NCBI RefSeq assembly: GCF_029338575.1
Contig: NZ_CP119992.1
Span: 806,001-870,000, forward strand
DNA from: Halomarina halobia
GTDB taxonomy: Archaea > Halobacteriota > Halobacteria > Halobacteriales > Haloarculaceae
Length of the DNA: 64,000 nucleotides
Direction: 5' to 3'
Positions 26,217 through 34,082 of the stretch are shown here, piece by piece. How positions within the stretch are numbered: the first letter of the stretch is position 1; each line of letters begins with the position of its first letter. The notes below the pieces were generated by a model. It searched no databases, was not told the origin of the DNA, and saw only the letters and a list, made by a program, of their open reading frames with translations. The position numbers were made by a program, and so were the translations under genes.

Positions 26217-27083
26217 ATGCCGACAGTGCGAACGAACGGCGTCGAGACGTACTACGAGCGCCGCGGCGAGGGCCCGCCGATCGTGTTCGTCCACGCTTCG
26301 ATCGTCGATCACGCGATGTGGGACCGACAAGCGGACGCGCTCGCCGACGACTACGCGACGATCGTCTACGACGTCCGCGGCCACGGCCGGACCGGCGGCT
26401 CTGGCGAACCCGAGTACACGATGGACCTCCTCGCCGAGGATCTGTACGCCCTCGTTACCGCGTTAGATCTCGACCGGCCGGTTCTCTGCGGACTCTCCAT
26501 GGGCGGGATGATCGCACAGGCGTACGCGGCGGCGCATCCCGATCGGATCGCCGGTCTGGTCCTCGCCGACACGTTCACGCCGAGGATCCTCACCCGCGGG
26601 GAGTGGTTCCTGCGCCGGGTGGCGTTGAACGCGCTGATCCCTCCCGTTCGACTCGTCGGATACGAACGGGTCGAACGGGCCAACGTGTGGCTGACGGAGC
26701 GACTCTTCGGCGGCGTCAGCGGCGACTACGAGCGGATCGAACGGCTCCGCGAAACGGGGCCGAAGATGGCCACCGACGAGTTCGCCAAGGTGATCCGGTC
26801 GGTGACTCGGTTTCACGGGGTGGCGATCGACCTCTCGGCGATCACCGTCCCGACGCTCGTCCTGTACGGCGAGAACGAACTGCCGTTCGTAAAGCGCCAC
26901 GCGGCGGAGTTGGCGGTCCACCTCTCGGACGTCGAGATCGACGAGGTACCCCACGCCGGCCACGCCTCGAACCTCGACAATCCCGACTCCTTCACCGCCG
27001 CCGTCCGTGCGTTCCTCACACGAATCGACCCGGTCGAGGGAACGGATGCTCCCGACGGGGACACCGAAACCGAGCCGCGGTGA
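26217..27083 (+). CDS. Alpha/beta hydrolase
   Basis: A 288-aa hydrolase. The oxyanion strand is IVFVHASIVDHAMW near 22-35, the nucleophile is Ser 94 in CGLSMGGM, the acid is probably in LVLYGENELPF, and the His is in PHAGHASNLDNPDSF near 245, the classic ending of lactonase/haloperoxidase-like members (GHxxxxxxP). The C-terminus adds a short acidic tail. It is divergent from the FilR1-type regulator. It is unrelated in detail to the hydrolase at 23095 beyond the fold. Substrate unknown. Confidence 0.85.
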   Translation: MPTVRTNGVETYYERRGEGPPIVFVHASIVDHAMWDRQADALADDYATIVYDVRGHGRTGGSGEPEYTMDLLAEDLYALVTALDLDRPVLCGLSMGGMIAQAYAAAHPDRIAGLVLADTFTPRILTRGEWFLRRVALNALIPPVRLVGYERVERANVWLTERLFGGVSGDYERIERLRETGPKMATDEFAKVIRSVTRFHGVAIDLSAITVPTLVLYGENELPFVKRHAAELAVHLSDVEIDEVPHAGHASNLDNPDSFTAAVRAFLTRIDPVEGTDAPDGDTETEPR

Positions 27084-27135
27084 CGATCCCCGTTCGGTCC
27101 CGAACATCTGCCTGAACCGATCGCCGACTCGCCGT

Positions 27136-27324
27136 ATGGCTCGGTTCTACACCGTCGGTCACGCCTCGCGTTCCGCGGAGGACGTTCGTCGACGCGTCGC
27201 GCGCGGTCACGACGTCGTCGACGTCTTCGGTCCCGACCGCGCCGACGAACACGAACTGACGCGGTTCGCCGAGGTCCGCGACGGTCGCGTCGTCTACCCG
27301 GCGGACGACGCGGCGTCGACCTGA
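27136..27324 (+). CDS. 62-aa protein resembling the N-terminus of DUF488
   Basis: MARFYTVGHASRSAEDVRRRVARGHDVVDVFGPDR begins like DUF488 proteins, whose signature is an aromatic, then T(I/V)GHSxRS, a helix, and a strand ending VVDVR. Here the chain stops after 62 residues, while DUF488 proteins run to about 120-180. It may be a truncated relic, a genuine short domain, or a coincidence. Start ATG chosen by the match; no TATA box is obvious. Confidence 0.45.
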   Translation: MARFYTVGHASRSAEDVRRRVARGHDVVDVFGPDRADEHELTRFAEVRDGRVVYPADDAAST

Positions 27325-27497
27325 TCGGCGAGGGTGATCGACGGAGGTCCGGCGTGCACGCGGTGTCAGTCCCCGAAAGGGGTCGGGCACTCCAGTCACG
27401 TCGAACGCGCGGACGTTCGATCGGCGGTTCGTCTCGAGCGTCGACGAGAGCCCGCGAGCCTCTCTCACCGACAATATCGTGACGTCCAACGGGAACA

Positions 27498-27526
27498 GGA
27501 CGTAAGACGCGCCGCGTCCTACGTCC
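27498..27526. promoter_or_regulatory. Near-perfect 29-bp palindrome before a membrane-protein gene
   Basis: GGACGTAAGACGCG at 27498-27511 and CGCGTCCTACGTCC at 27513-27526 are inverted copies with one mismatch around a single central base. The centre is 30 bp before the ATG at 27542, where a TATA box would otherwise be expected, so a bound dimer would block transcription. A CCCC-GAAA-GGGG mini-hairpin lies further upstream. Confidence 0.45.
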
Positions 27527-27541
27527 GGACGGGATCGTCCC

Positions 27542-28027
27542 ATGGCACTCCTGAACGAAGCCGAACTATCGAGACGCACGGACGAGGAGGCCGCTCGACC
27601 GGCCTGGATGTCGGGGGTCGTCGGTGGCCTCGCCGGGGGCGTCGTTATGGGCCTCATGGCGACGATGATGATGCCGGCGGTGATGACTGAGTACATCCCG
27701 GGCCTGCTTGCCCTCGACGGCCTCCTCGCCGGTTGGATCGTTCACCTGGGGGTCGCCGCCACCTTCGGCGTCGGTTACGCGGCGCTCGCCACGGAGACGG
27801 GATTCGTCGATCGCTCCCCGAGCGTCGGCTGGGACGTCGGCCTCGGTCTGGCGTACGGCGCGCTGCTCTGGCTGGTGTCGATGTCCATCGTGATGCCGCT
27901 GTGGCTCGGGGCGATCGGTGCCGCGGATCCGCCGCCGTTCCCGTGGTTCGACCCCGCGACGCTGCTGGCCCACCTCGCCTACGGGCTGGTGGTCGGCGTC
28001 GTCTTCCCCCTCGTCGAGTTCGAGTAA
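27542..28027 (+). CDS. Four-span membrane protein, haloarchaeal
   Basis: A 161-aa protein with a soluble N-terminus of about 22 residues (MALLNEAELSRRTDEEAARPAW) and four hydrophobic helices: GVVGGLAGGVVMGLMATMM, DGLLAGWIVHLGVAATFGVGYAAL, GLAYGALLWLVSMSIVMPL and LLAHLAYGLVVGVVFPLVEF. The conserved Gly-rich first helix and the HLAYG motif recall a widespread haloarchaeal membrane family without assigned function. There are no charged catalytic residues in the spans apart from one His in helices 2 and 4. A palindrome precedes the start. Confidence 0.7.
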   Translation: MALLNEAELSRRTDEEAARPAWMSGVVGGLAGGVVMGLMATMMMPAVMTEYIPGLLALDGLLAGWIVHLGVAATFGVGYAALATETGFVDRSPSVGWDVGLGLAYGALLWLVSMSIVMPLWLGAIGAADPPPFPWFDPATLLAHLAYGLVVGVVFPLVEFE

Positions 28028-28106
28028 CCCCCGGCCGTTCGTACTTCGTCGGCGCTCCGCGCGGACGATCCGCGCGCCGGCCGGGGACACCCGACCGCAA
28101 GGGTCG

Positions 28107-28532
28107 CTACCGGGACGACTCTTCGGGGTGAACGCTCCCCTCGGGGACGTGCTGACTGACGGGGGGATCCGCACCGATCACGTTCGACAGGCGGTCGCGC
28201 TGATCCGACGCGAGGTGGTAGACTGCCTCCCGGAGCCGCTCGTACGCCCCGAACCGGTTCAGGACGTCGACGACCCCGGCCGGGAGGAGTCCGGCGATGA
28301 CCAGCGATCGCTCGACCGCGGCACCACAGGAGAACACGGCGTCGTCGGTGAGCAACTGCGCGCACTCCTCGAAACCCTCCGGCAGCCGTTCGCGCTCCTC
28401 GTCGCTCAGCCGCGACTCCCCGCGCTCGACCCGCGAGAGACGGACGGGGATGACGTCGCCGCGACGGACCGCGAACGTCGCGGACCACGTACAGAACCGG
28501 CAGTCGTCGTCGTAGACGAGCTTCGGTATCAT
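28107..28532 (-). CDS. DUF393 (DCC family) thiol-disulfide oxidoreductase-like protein
   Basis: A 141-aa protein starting MIPKLVYDDDCRFCTW: the DxDCxxC pair (Cys 11 and 14) is the defining motif of the DCC/DUF393 family, a thioredoxin-fold group. The rest (VIPVRLSRVERGESRLSDEERERLPEGFEECAQL... CGAAVERSLVIAGLLPAGVVDVLNRFG) matches the family layout with a long C-terminal helix. The reaction is unproven; reduction or isomerisation of disulfides is inferred from the motif. It lies upstream of nothing on its strand and converges with the membrane-protein gene. Confidence 0.8.
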   Translation of the reverse strand: MIPKLVYDDDCRFCTWSATFAVRRGDVIPVRLSRVERGESRLSDEERERLPEGFEECAQLLTDDAVFSCGAAVERSLVIAGLLPAGVVDVLNRFGAYERLREAVYHLASDQRDRLSNVIGADPPVSQHVPEGSVHPEESSR

Positions 28533-28599
28533 TGCATCGGTGAGTACGGGGGCTGGCCCCGTGAGACGTGGGGTCGGTCGCCACCCCCGGGACACTGCG

Positions 28600-28782
28600 T
28601 CAGAAGTCCGCCCGGTCTATCCAGTCGACGGCCGTCAGCACGAACCAGCCCATCCAGACCGCGAAGGCGATCAGAGCCGCGGCGTAGTACGCGACGCCCG
28701 ACCCGAGAGCGGCGGCGATCCCGAACGCGACCGCGACGAGCGCGACCGCGACGAGGTGTCGTCGCCGATCCGCGAGCGCCAT
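28600..28782 (-). CDS. 60-aa two-span membrane protein
   Basis: From the ATG at 28782: MALADRRRHLVAVALVAVAFGIAAALGSG, then YYAAALIAFAVWMGWFVLTAVDWIDRADF. Two hydrophobic helices with positive charges at the N-terminus predict a small integral membrane hairpin. A TTG at 28842 would add 20 residues. It lies 67 bp upstream of the DUF393 gene in the same direction. Not recognised; the coding call rests on membrane topology and position. Confidence 0.5.
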   Translation of the reverse strand: MALADRRRHLVAVALVAVAFGIAAALGSGVAYYAAALIAFAVWMGWFVLTAVDWIDRADF

Positions 28783-28896
28783 CGCGAGCGCGGTCCGCGC
28801 CGGTCGGTTCGACACGGCCGGGCGTTCGCGCGCGGCGAGCAAGTACCTGTGGGGGCTCCACGCTGGATCGCGAACGTCGCGCGCGACGCCGGTCGC

Positions 28897-29289
28897 TCAC
28901 GCGCGCTCGCGGATCACCATGACCTTCACTCGACGAACGCCGTCGAAGTCGCGGAGCCGATACGTGAGCTCGCGCACCCGCTCCGCGTCCCCGCGACAGA
29001 ACAGCGACTCCAGGCACCACTCCCCCTGGTGGGTGTGGCTCGTGTTGAGGATGACGTCCTGGTAGTCGTGTTGCACCGCGTGAAGCTCCCGGATCACGTC
29101 GTGGTAGCGGTAGTCGAACCCCACGAGCGCGACGACCTCCCCGGTCGTCGCCTCGAGGCGCGAGTGGGCCTCGACGTACTCCGACATCGCCTCCCTGACG
29201 GCCCGCGACCGGCTGTCCAACCCCTGCTCCCGCCACACGCGGTCGAACTCCTCTACGAGCTCGCTCGGGACGTTGAGACTCGTTCGCAT
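28897..29289 (-). CDS. nikR: NikR-type metal-responsive ribbon-helix-helix regulator
   Basis: CopG/NikR family repressor, 130 aa. An RHH DNA-binding domain (MRTSLNVPSELVEEFDRVW..., residues 1-42) is followed by an ACT-like metal-binding domain. Candidate nickel ligands are His 74 (QHDYQD), His 85 and His 87 (SHTHQG), and Cys 92 (WCLE). This corresponds to His 76, His 87, His 89 and Cys 95 of E. coli NikR, except that the His 87-Cys 92 spacing is one residue shorter. No nickel transporter gene is nearby. A striking nested palindrome lies upstream, between this gene and the divergent hydrolase. Confidence 0.85.
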   Translation of the reverse strand: MRTSLNVPSELVEEFDRVWREQGLDSRSRAVREAMSEYVEAHSRLEATTGEVVALVGFDYRYHDVIRELHAVQHDYQDVILNTSHTHQGEWCLESLFCRGDAERVRELTYRLRDFDGVRRVKVMVIRERA

Positions 29290-29383
29290 CTACGCCTTCC
29301 TCGTCACGCCGACGCGAGGTACCCGTTGCGGTGATCGCCGCGGTGGGGAACCGACGCCCCGACCGCGGGTCCGTGACCGACGG

Positions 29384-29463
29384 ATACTGTCGGCTGTCCC
29401 CGTTTTACGATATTCGGCGTCCGGGACGCCGAATATCCTCCATCGGCGTACTGCCGACAGTAT
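29384..29463. repeat. Nested inverted repeats in the nikR/hydrolase divergent region
   Basis: Outer arms ATACTGTCGGC (29384-29394) and GCCGACAGTAT (29453-29463) are perfect 11-bp inverted copies. Inside them is a perfect 29-bp palindrome, GATATTCGGCGTCC (29409-29422), one base, then its inverse (29424-29437). The 80-bp block could form a cruciform, be a MITE-like insertion, or carry operators for NikR. Confidence 0.7.
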
Positions 29464-29518
29464 AGTGTCCCGGTCATGCCCGGCGACAGCGGATTGCCCT
29501 CCCGGCGGAAGTGACTGT

Positions 29519-31099
29519 ATGCGCGACCGAACGACGAGGCGGGCGGTGCTGGGGGCGCTGGCGGCGGCCGCGACGGGTGCGACCGCGGACGCGAGCGTGC
29601 GAACCGCCGCGGCGACCGGGAGCGGCTACTCCGGTGCCTCGGTCGAGATCGACTCGTTCGACGGGACGACCCTGTCGGGGCGGTTCACGACGCCCGACGA
29701 CGAGGGGCCGTTCCCGTCGGTGCTCATGACCCACGGCTGGGGCGGCGACCACGGGAGCGAGCGGGTGCGACGGCTGACGGATCTCTACGCGAGCAACGGG
29801 TACGCCGTCCTCGCGTACGACTCGCGGGGGTTCGGCGAGAGCGGCGGCCGGGTGGGCGTCGACGGTCCGAACGAGGTGCGCGACGTGGGCGCGCTGCTCG
29901 ACTGGCTGGCCGCGCGACCGGCGGTGGCGACCGACGCGCCGGGCGATCCGAGGGTCGGCATGGACAACGTCTCCTACGCGGGCGGCATCCAGCTCGAGGC
30001 GGCCGCGGAGGAGCCGCGCCTCGACGCCGTCGTCCCGCGATGGGCGTGGAACGACCTCCCCCACTCGCTGGCCCCGAACGGCGTAATCAAGGCCGGGTGG
30101 GACGGGCTGCTCTACGCGACCGGCGTCACGGGGTCGCGCGGCCTCACCTCCGGCGACGGCTGGCCGACGTACGAGGACGTGGAGAACGGGCTCGACCGGG
30201 AGGTTCACGGGACGATCCTGTACGCGACGGCGACCAACGAGTTCCCCGACGAGGGGCGGGCGTACTACGCCGCGCGCTCGCCGGGGCGGAAGCTCGACGA
30301 GGTAGAGACGCCGACGCTCCTGATCTCGGGGTGGCCGGACACGCTGTTCGTTCCGAACGAGGCGCTGTGGACGTTCGAGGGGCTCCGCGAGCGCGGCGTC
30401 GAGACCCGACTCGTCCTGTTCCAGGGTGGGCACACGCTCACGGACACGGCGGGCGCGGAGCAGCGTCGGATGCTCGACGACCTCGCGCTCGCGTGGCTCG
30501 ACGAGCACGTCGCCGGCCGCGGCGCGGCCGACCTCCCCCCGGTCACCTACTACGAGATCCAGACCGGTCGGTTCCGCCGGACGAACGCCCTCCCGCCGGC
30601 GAACGCCGACGCGCGGACGATCGACCTCGCGGACGCGGCAGCCCTCGACTCGACGACGATCGCCAACAGTCCCGTCCCGACCTCGACGAGCCAGCTCTCG
30701 CCGGTCAACGGTGACCACGTGCCCGGGACGGCGGCGCACTTCGACGTCCCGGTCGAGCGCGACCTGGAGGTGCTCGGCGCGCCGCGGCTCTCCCTGTGCG
30801 TCTCCCCGCTCGGCCCCGACGCGCAGCTCTTCGCCAAGTTCTACCACGTCAGCGACGGGGACGCGACGCTCGTCGGTAACCAGGTGACGCCGCTGCGCCT
30901 CCGCGAGGCGGGCGAGCGGACGGTCGCGGCCGAGATGGTCGCGATCCAGCGCCGGCTGCGCCCGGGCGATACGCTCCGGTTCACCGTCGCGACGACGGAC
31001 GCCGGCTTCTACAACTCGCGGGAGGCCGTCGGCGTCACGCTCCACCACGCGCCGGGCGAGTCGACCGTCGAGGTGCCGGTCCTCGCCCGACGCGACTGA
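29519..31099 (+). CDS. Tat-exported X-Pro dipeptidyl-peptidase/CocE-like hydrolase
   Basis: Secreted alpha/beta hydrolase of 526 aa. The N-terminus MRDRTTRRAVLGALAAAATG is a twin-arginine signal (Arg 7, Arg 8), so it is exported folded. The catalytic domain has LMTHGWGGDHGSE, Ser 152 in NVSYAGG, an Asp in SGWPDTLFVP and a His in QGGHTLTD. A C-terminal jelly-roll (LEVLGAPRLSLCVSPLGPDAQLFAKFYHVSDGDATLV to the end) is typical of the PepX/CocE/NonD family. The substrate may be peptides or esters. I rejected a longer upstream frame because the Tat signal must be N-terminal. Confidence 0.88.
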   Translation: MRDRTTRRAVLGALAAAATGATADASVRTAAATGSGYSGASVEIDSFDGTTLSGRFTTPDDEGPFPSVLMTHGWGGDHGSERVRRLTDLYASNGYAVLAYDSRGFGESGGRVGVDGPNEVRDVGALLDWLAARPAVATDAPGDPRVGMDNVSYAGGIQLEAAAEEPRLDAVVPRWAWNDLPHSLAPNGVIKAGWDGLLYATGVTGSRGLTSGDGWPTYEDVENGLDREVHGTILYATATNEFPDEGRAYYAARSPGRKLDEVETPTLLISGWPDTLFVPNEALWTFEGLRERGVETRLVLFQGGHTLTDTAGAEQRRMLDDLALAWLDEHVAGRGAADLPPVTYYEIQTGRFRRTNALPPANADARTIDLADAAALDSTTIANSPVPTSTSQLSPVNGDHVPGTAAHFDVPVERDLEVLGAPRLSLCVSPLGPDAQLFAKFYHVSDGDATLVGNQVTPLRLREAGERTVAAEMVAIQRRLRPGDTLRFTVATTDAGFYNSREAVGVTLHHAPGESTVEVPVLARRD

Positions 31100-31135
31100 C
31101 GCGGGGGGAGCGCCCGGTCGGGGAGGGGCCGTCGC

Positions 31136-31903
31136 TCAGTACCCCGCGGCGAGGCGGTCGAGCGCGTCGTGCCGATAGGGGGTGTGCGACGCCGTGAGCG
31201 GCGAGACGCTCACCCGGCGTTCCATGATCGCCCGGCGATCGGTTCCCTCGGGGTCGATGACCTCTCCCTCCGCCATCCGTCTCCAGATGCGGTCGACGAG
31301 CGTGATGTGCCCCTCGCTCCGGTCCGCGCCCATGTCGTACACCGTCGAGGGGGTCGTGATCTCCATCTCGCACGGCTCGTCGTCGGCGACGGGGACGTTC
31401 ACGTTGAGGTAGTCGGCCTCCTCGAAGACGCCCTCCTCGAGGGCGTTCTCCGCGATGTGGCGGGCGACGCGCATCGCCTCCGCGTACTCCTCGAAGCCGG
31501 GGTCGAACGTCGTGTAGTCCACCTCGCCGGTGGGGATGTACATCGAGACGGCGACGGCCGGAACGCCGAAGAAGGCCGCCTCGACGGCGGCGCTGATGGT
31601 CCCCGACCGTCCGAGGACGTACTGACCGAGGTTCGCCCCCCGGTTGCAGCCCGAGACGACGAGGTCGACGTCGGTCGCGAGCACCTCGATCCCCGCGACC
31701 ACGCAGTCCGCGGGCGTCCCGTGGATGGCGTAGCCGAGTGCGTGCTCGTCGACGGCGACGCGGCTCGACATCGACCGCCCGACGGCGCTCTGGTCCTCCG
31801 CGGGGGCGATCGCCGTCACGTCCGCGACCGACGAGAGCGCCTCGTAGAGCGCCCGTAACCCGGTCTCCTCGATGCCGTCGTCGTTCGTCAGGAGGACGTC
31901 CAT
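31136..31903 (-). CDS. surE: 5'/3'-nucleotidase SurE
   Basis: Metal-dependent nucleoside monophosphate phosphatase, 255 aa. The N-terminal MDVLLTNDDGIEETG contains the metal-binding Asn-Asp-Asp (7-9). A Ser in EDQSAVGRSMSS and the SGCNRGANLGQYVLGRSGT loop with Asn ligands complete the site. Length and motif order match the family. SurE is thought to balance nucleotide pools under stress. It stands alone and converges with the CocE-like gene. Confidence 0.93.
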   Translation of the reverse strand: MDVLLTNDDGIEETGLRALYEALSSVADVTAIAPAEDQSAVGRSMSSRVAVDEHALGYAIHGTPADCVVAGIEVLATDVDLVVSGCNRGANLGQYVLGRSGTISAAVEAAFFGVPAVAVSMYIPTGEVDYTTFDPGFEEYAEAMRVARHIAENALEEGVFEEADYLNVNVPVADDEPCEMEITTPSTVYDMGADRSEGHITLVDRIWRRMAEGEVIDPEGTDRRAIMERRVSVSPLTASHTPYRHDALDRLAAGY

Positions 31904-32066
31904 GTGTGCCCTGTGCCGCCGTGCCGCAAAAACGCATCGGGCCGGGAGAACGTCGGGGACCCACGTAGCCCGCGGACGAGGGGAGCGGAGTACGTATAGC
32001 CACGTCGTTTATTCGGGGCGGCCGGGAACCCGCAGATGGCACACGCGGCCTGGCAGTTGACGCACG

Positions 32067-32672
32067 ATGCACGCACACAGATTCATCACGCTCGTCAGCC
32101 TCGGCGCTATCCTCGCCACGGCGACGGGCCTCGTCTTCGTGGTCGGCGGCGCGCCCGCCCCCGGCCACCCGGGAACGCCCCTACCGACCGACGACGGCGA
32201 CCGAGCCGGGAGCACCGGTTCGATCGTCGTCGACGACAGCCGACTCGCCGAGGGAACGGTACCGCCGAGGAGCGGACGGAACGGCGGGGGCGGTTCCCCG
32301 ACGCCGACGGCCGCGACGAGCGCGAGCGGCGCCGGCTCCTACGCGTTCAGCGTCACCCGGATCGAACCCATCGCCCCGACCGGAGCGGCCGTCGTCGCCT
32401 CCGTGACCAACCGCGCCGACCGCCCCAGGACGGGCGTCGTGGTCGAGACCCGCATCTCCGCCGGCGGCGAGCCCGTCTGGCGGGGCACGGAGCGGGTCGG
32501 TCGCCTCGCGCCGGGGGAGACGCACACGATCGAGCGGACGGTCGAGACCGACCTCGGCGGTGCCCTCGCCGTCGAGCGGAACGGCGGCGTCGTCACCGTC
32601 GAGACGGTCGTCCGATCCGAGCAGGGGGTCGAGCGGTACGAGATCCGACGGCAGGCCGTCGCCCCCCGCTGA
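32067..32672 (+). CDS. Exported haloarchaeal protein with a CARDB/FxLYD-like domain
   Basis: A 201-aa protein. Residues 1-30 (MHAHRFITLVSLGAILATATGLVFVVGGAP) form an uncleaved anchor or signal peptide, followed by a Pro/Thr/Ser/Gly-rich linker to about 95. A beta-sandwich domain follows (SYAFSVTRIEPIAPTGAAVVASVTNRADRPRTGVVVETRISA... RVGRLAPGETHTIERTVE), typical of CARDB/FxLYD-like extracellular modules. Function unknown; it probably sits on the outer face of the membrane. A GTTTATTC element at about 32008 suggests a leader of roughly 30 nt. Confidence 0.68.
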   Translation: MHAHRFITLVSLGAILATATGLVFVVGGAPAPGHPGTPLPTDDGDRAGSTGSIVVDDSRLAEGTVPPRSGRNGGGGSPTPTAATSASGAGSYAFSVTRIEPIAPTGAAVVASVTNRADRPRTGVVVETRISAGGEPVWRGTERVGRLAPGETHTIERTVETDLGGALAVERNGGVVTVETVVRSEQGVERYEIRRQAVAPR

Positions 32673-34082
32673 TCACCGCGTCGGAACGGCGTCGACGACG
32701 GTCTCGCCGTCCACGACGAGGTTGTACGCCCGCTCGTCGTCGTTCCACAGCAGCAGGCCGTTCTCGATCAGGAGCAGGTCGCCGTAGTCCGCCCGGCGGA
32801 GGTCGCGGTTCAGCGTCGACTCGCGGGTCAGAACGGCGTAGTGATCGACCGCCTCGCTCCCGTCGCCGATCTTGAACAGTGGGTTGTTCCGCCCGAGGTC
32901 GCGGCTGAGCTTGATCGCCGCCAGGTCGATGCGCTCGGTGACGTGGTCCTCGGCGTCGGCCATCCGGGCGAACCGGGAGGCGTCCGGCGCGAAGTCGATC
33001 GCGCGCCGCCCGTCGCGCCTGAGGAGCGTGTAGGCGTACTGCACGTCCGCGTTGACGAACTCGCCGGGGTCGTGCTCGGCGTCGGTCGCGGCGTCGTCGA
33101 GGCGGCGCTGCACGTCGGGAACGGCGAGGTCGGGCTCGGCGTCGAACGACCAGCCGCGGTCGCTCGGCGTTCGCCCCGGCCAGAGGCGCACCTCGGGCGC
33201 GTAGACGGTGAGGCCGGGGTCGCGTTCGAGCGCCCGCTCGACCTCGCGCAGACCGATCGCGGTGTTCTTGTCGGCGGGCGCGATCCCGACTATCGTCCCG
33301 TCCTCGGCGACCGACTCGACGTAGCGCCGGGCGACGGCTTCCGGATCGTCCAGTTCGCTCCAGACGTTGGCGAACAGCGTCAGGTCGTACTCGCCCGCGG
33401 GCTCGAACGCCTCCGCCGTCTCGCGGTGGACCGTCACCCGCCGGTTCGGCCCCGATTCGACCAGCCGCTCGAACACGTCGGCGGCGGCGCTCGGCTCGAC
33501 CGCGTGGTACTCGACGACCGCCTCGCCGGCGAGGAGATCGAGCAGTCCCAGCGCGGGGCCGCCGACGCCCGCGCCGACGTCGAGGACGCGCACCGCCCGC
33601 GGGAGCAGTCCGTCGCGCGCGAGGTCGGCGGCGACGTACCCCGCGACGGCGTAGTAATCCGGCAGGTGGTAGATCGCGTACGCGAGCGCGGTCTCCTCGT
33701 CGTACTCGACGGGGCGCTGGCGGTAGTACTCGTCCTTGATCCGCCGGATCGTCGCGCGCAGTCGGTCGCCCGACCCCCCCGCATGCCAGCGCGCGCCGTA
33801 GCGCTCGACGAGGAGGTCCTCCAGGCGGCGCTCGTGGGATCGCGGGAAGCGACGGATCTCGCCGACGGGGAGGTCGAGGGGGTCGTCCTCGACGGGGGCG
33901 AACGTGCCGTCCTCGCGCTCGCGGATCCGGAGGTCGTACGCCGCCTCGCGGAGCACCTGCCGGACGACGGCCGGGTGGGGTCGCCCCTCGACGTACTCGC
34001 ACAGCTCCTCGGGGTCGAGCGGGCGCACCTCGCGCAGGTAGCGCGCGGCGTCGAGCACCTGCCGCCGTCGGTCCGCGTTCAC
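32673..34082 (-). CDS. Rsm22-family small-subunit ribosomal methyltransferase-like protein
   Basis: SAM-dependent methyltransferase-fold protein, 469 aa, starting with a GTG that overlaps the stop of the tyrA gene (GTGA). A helical N-terminus (about 1-130) is followed by the SAM-binding VRVLDVGAGVGGPALGLLDLL near 170-190 and YDLTLFANVWSELDDPEAVARRYVESVAEDGTIVGIAPADK. The layout resembles Rsm22, associated with the ribosomal small subunit and mitochondrial translation. The Fe-S cysteine cluster seen in mitochondrial Rsm22 is absent here. The exact modified residue is unknown. Confidence 0.72.
   Translation of the reverse strand: MNADRRRQVLDAARYLREVRPLDPEELCEYVEGRPHPAVVRQVLREAAYDLRIREREDGTFAPVEDDPLDLPVGEIRRFPRSHERRLEDLLVERYGARWHAGGSGDRLRATIRRIKDEYYRQRPVEYDEETALAYAIYHLPDYYAVAGYVAADLARDGLLPRAVRVLDVGAGVGGPALGLLDLLAGEAVVEYHAVEPSAAADVFERLVESGPNRRVTVHRETAEAFEPAGEYDLTLFANVWSELDDPEAVARRYVESVAEDGTIVGIAPADKNTAIGLREVERALERDPGLTVYAPEVRLWPGRTPSDRGWSFDAEPDLAVPDVQRRLDDAATDAEHDPGEFVNADVQYAYTLLRRDGRRAIDFAPDASRFARMADAEDHVTERIDLAAIKLSRDLGRNNPLFKIGDGSEAVDHYAVLTRESTLNRDLRRADYGDLLLIENGLLLWNDDERAYNLVVDGETVVDAVPTR

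Noticed and set aside
32036-32875. ATG at 32036 at perfect distance from a TATA-like box
   Set aside because: Its frame gives an Arg-rich shadow protein; the signal-peptide protein from 32067 is the credible product of that promoter.
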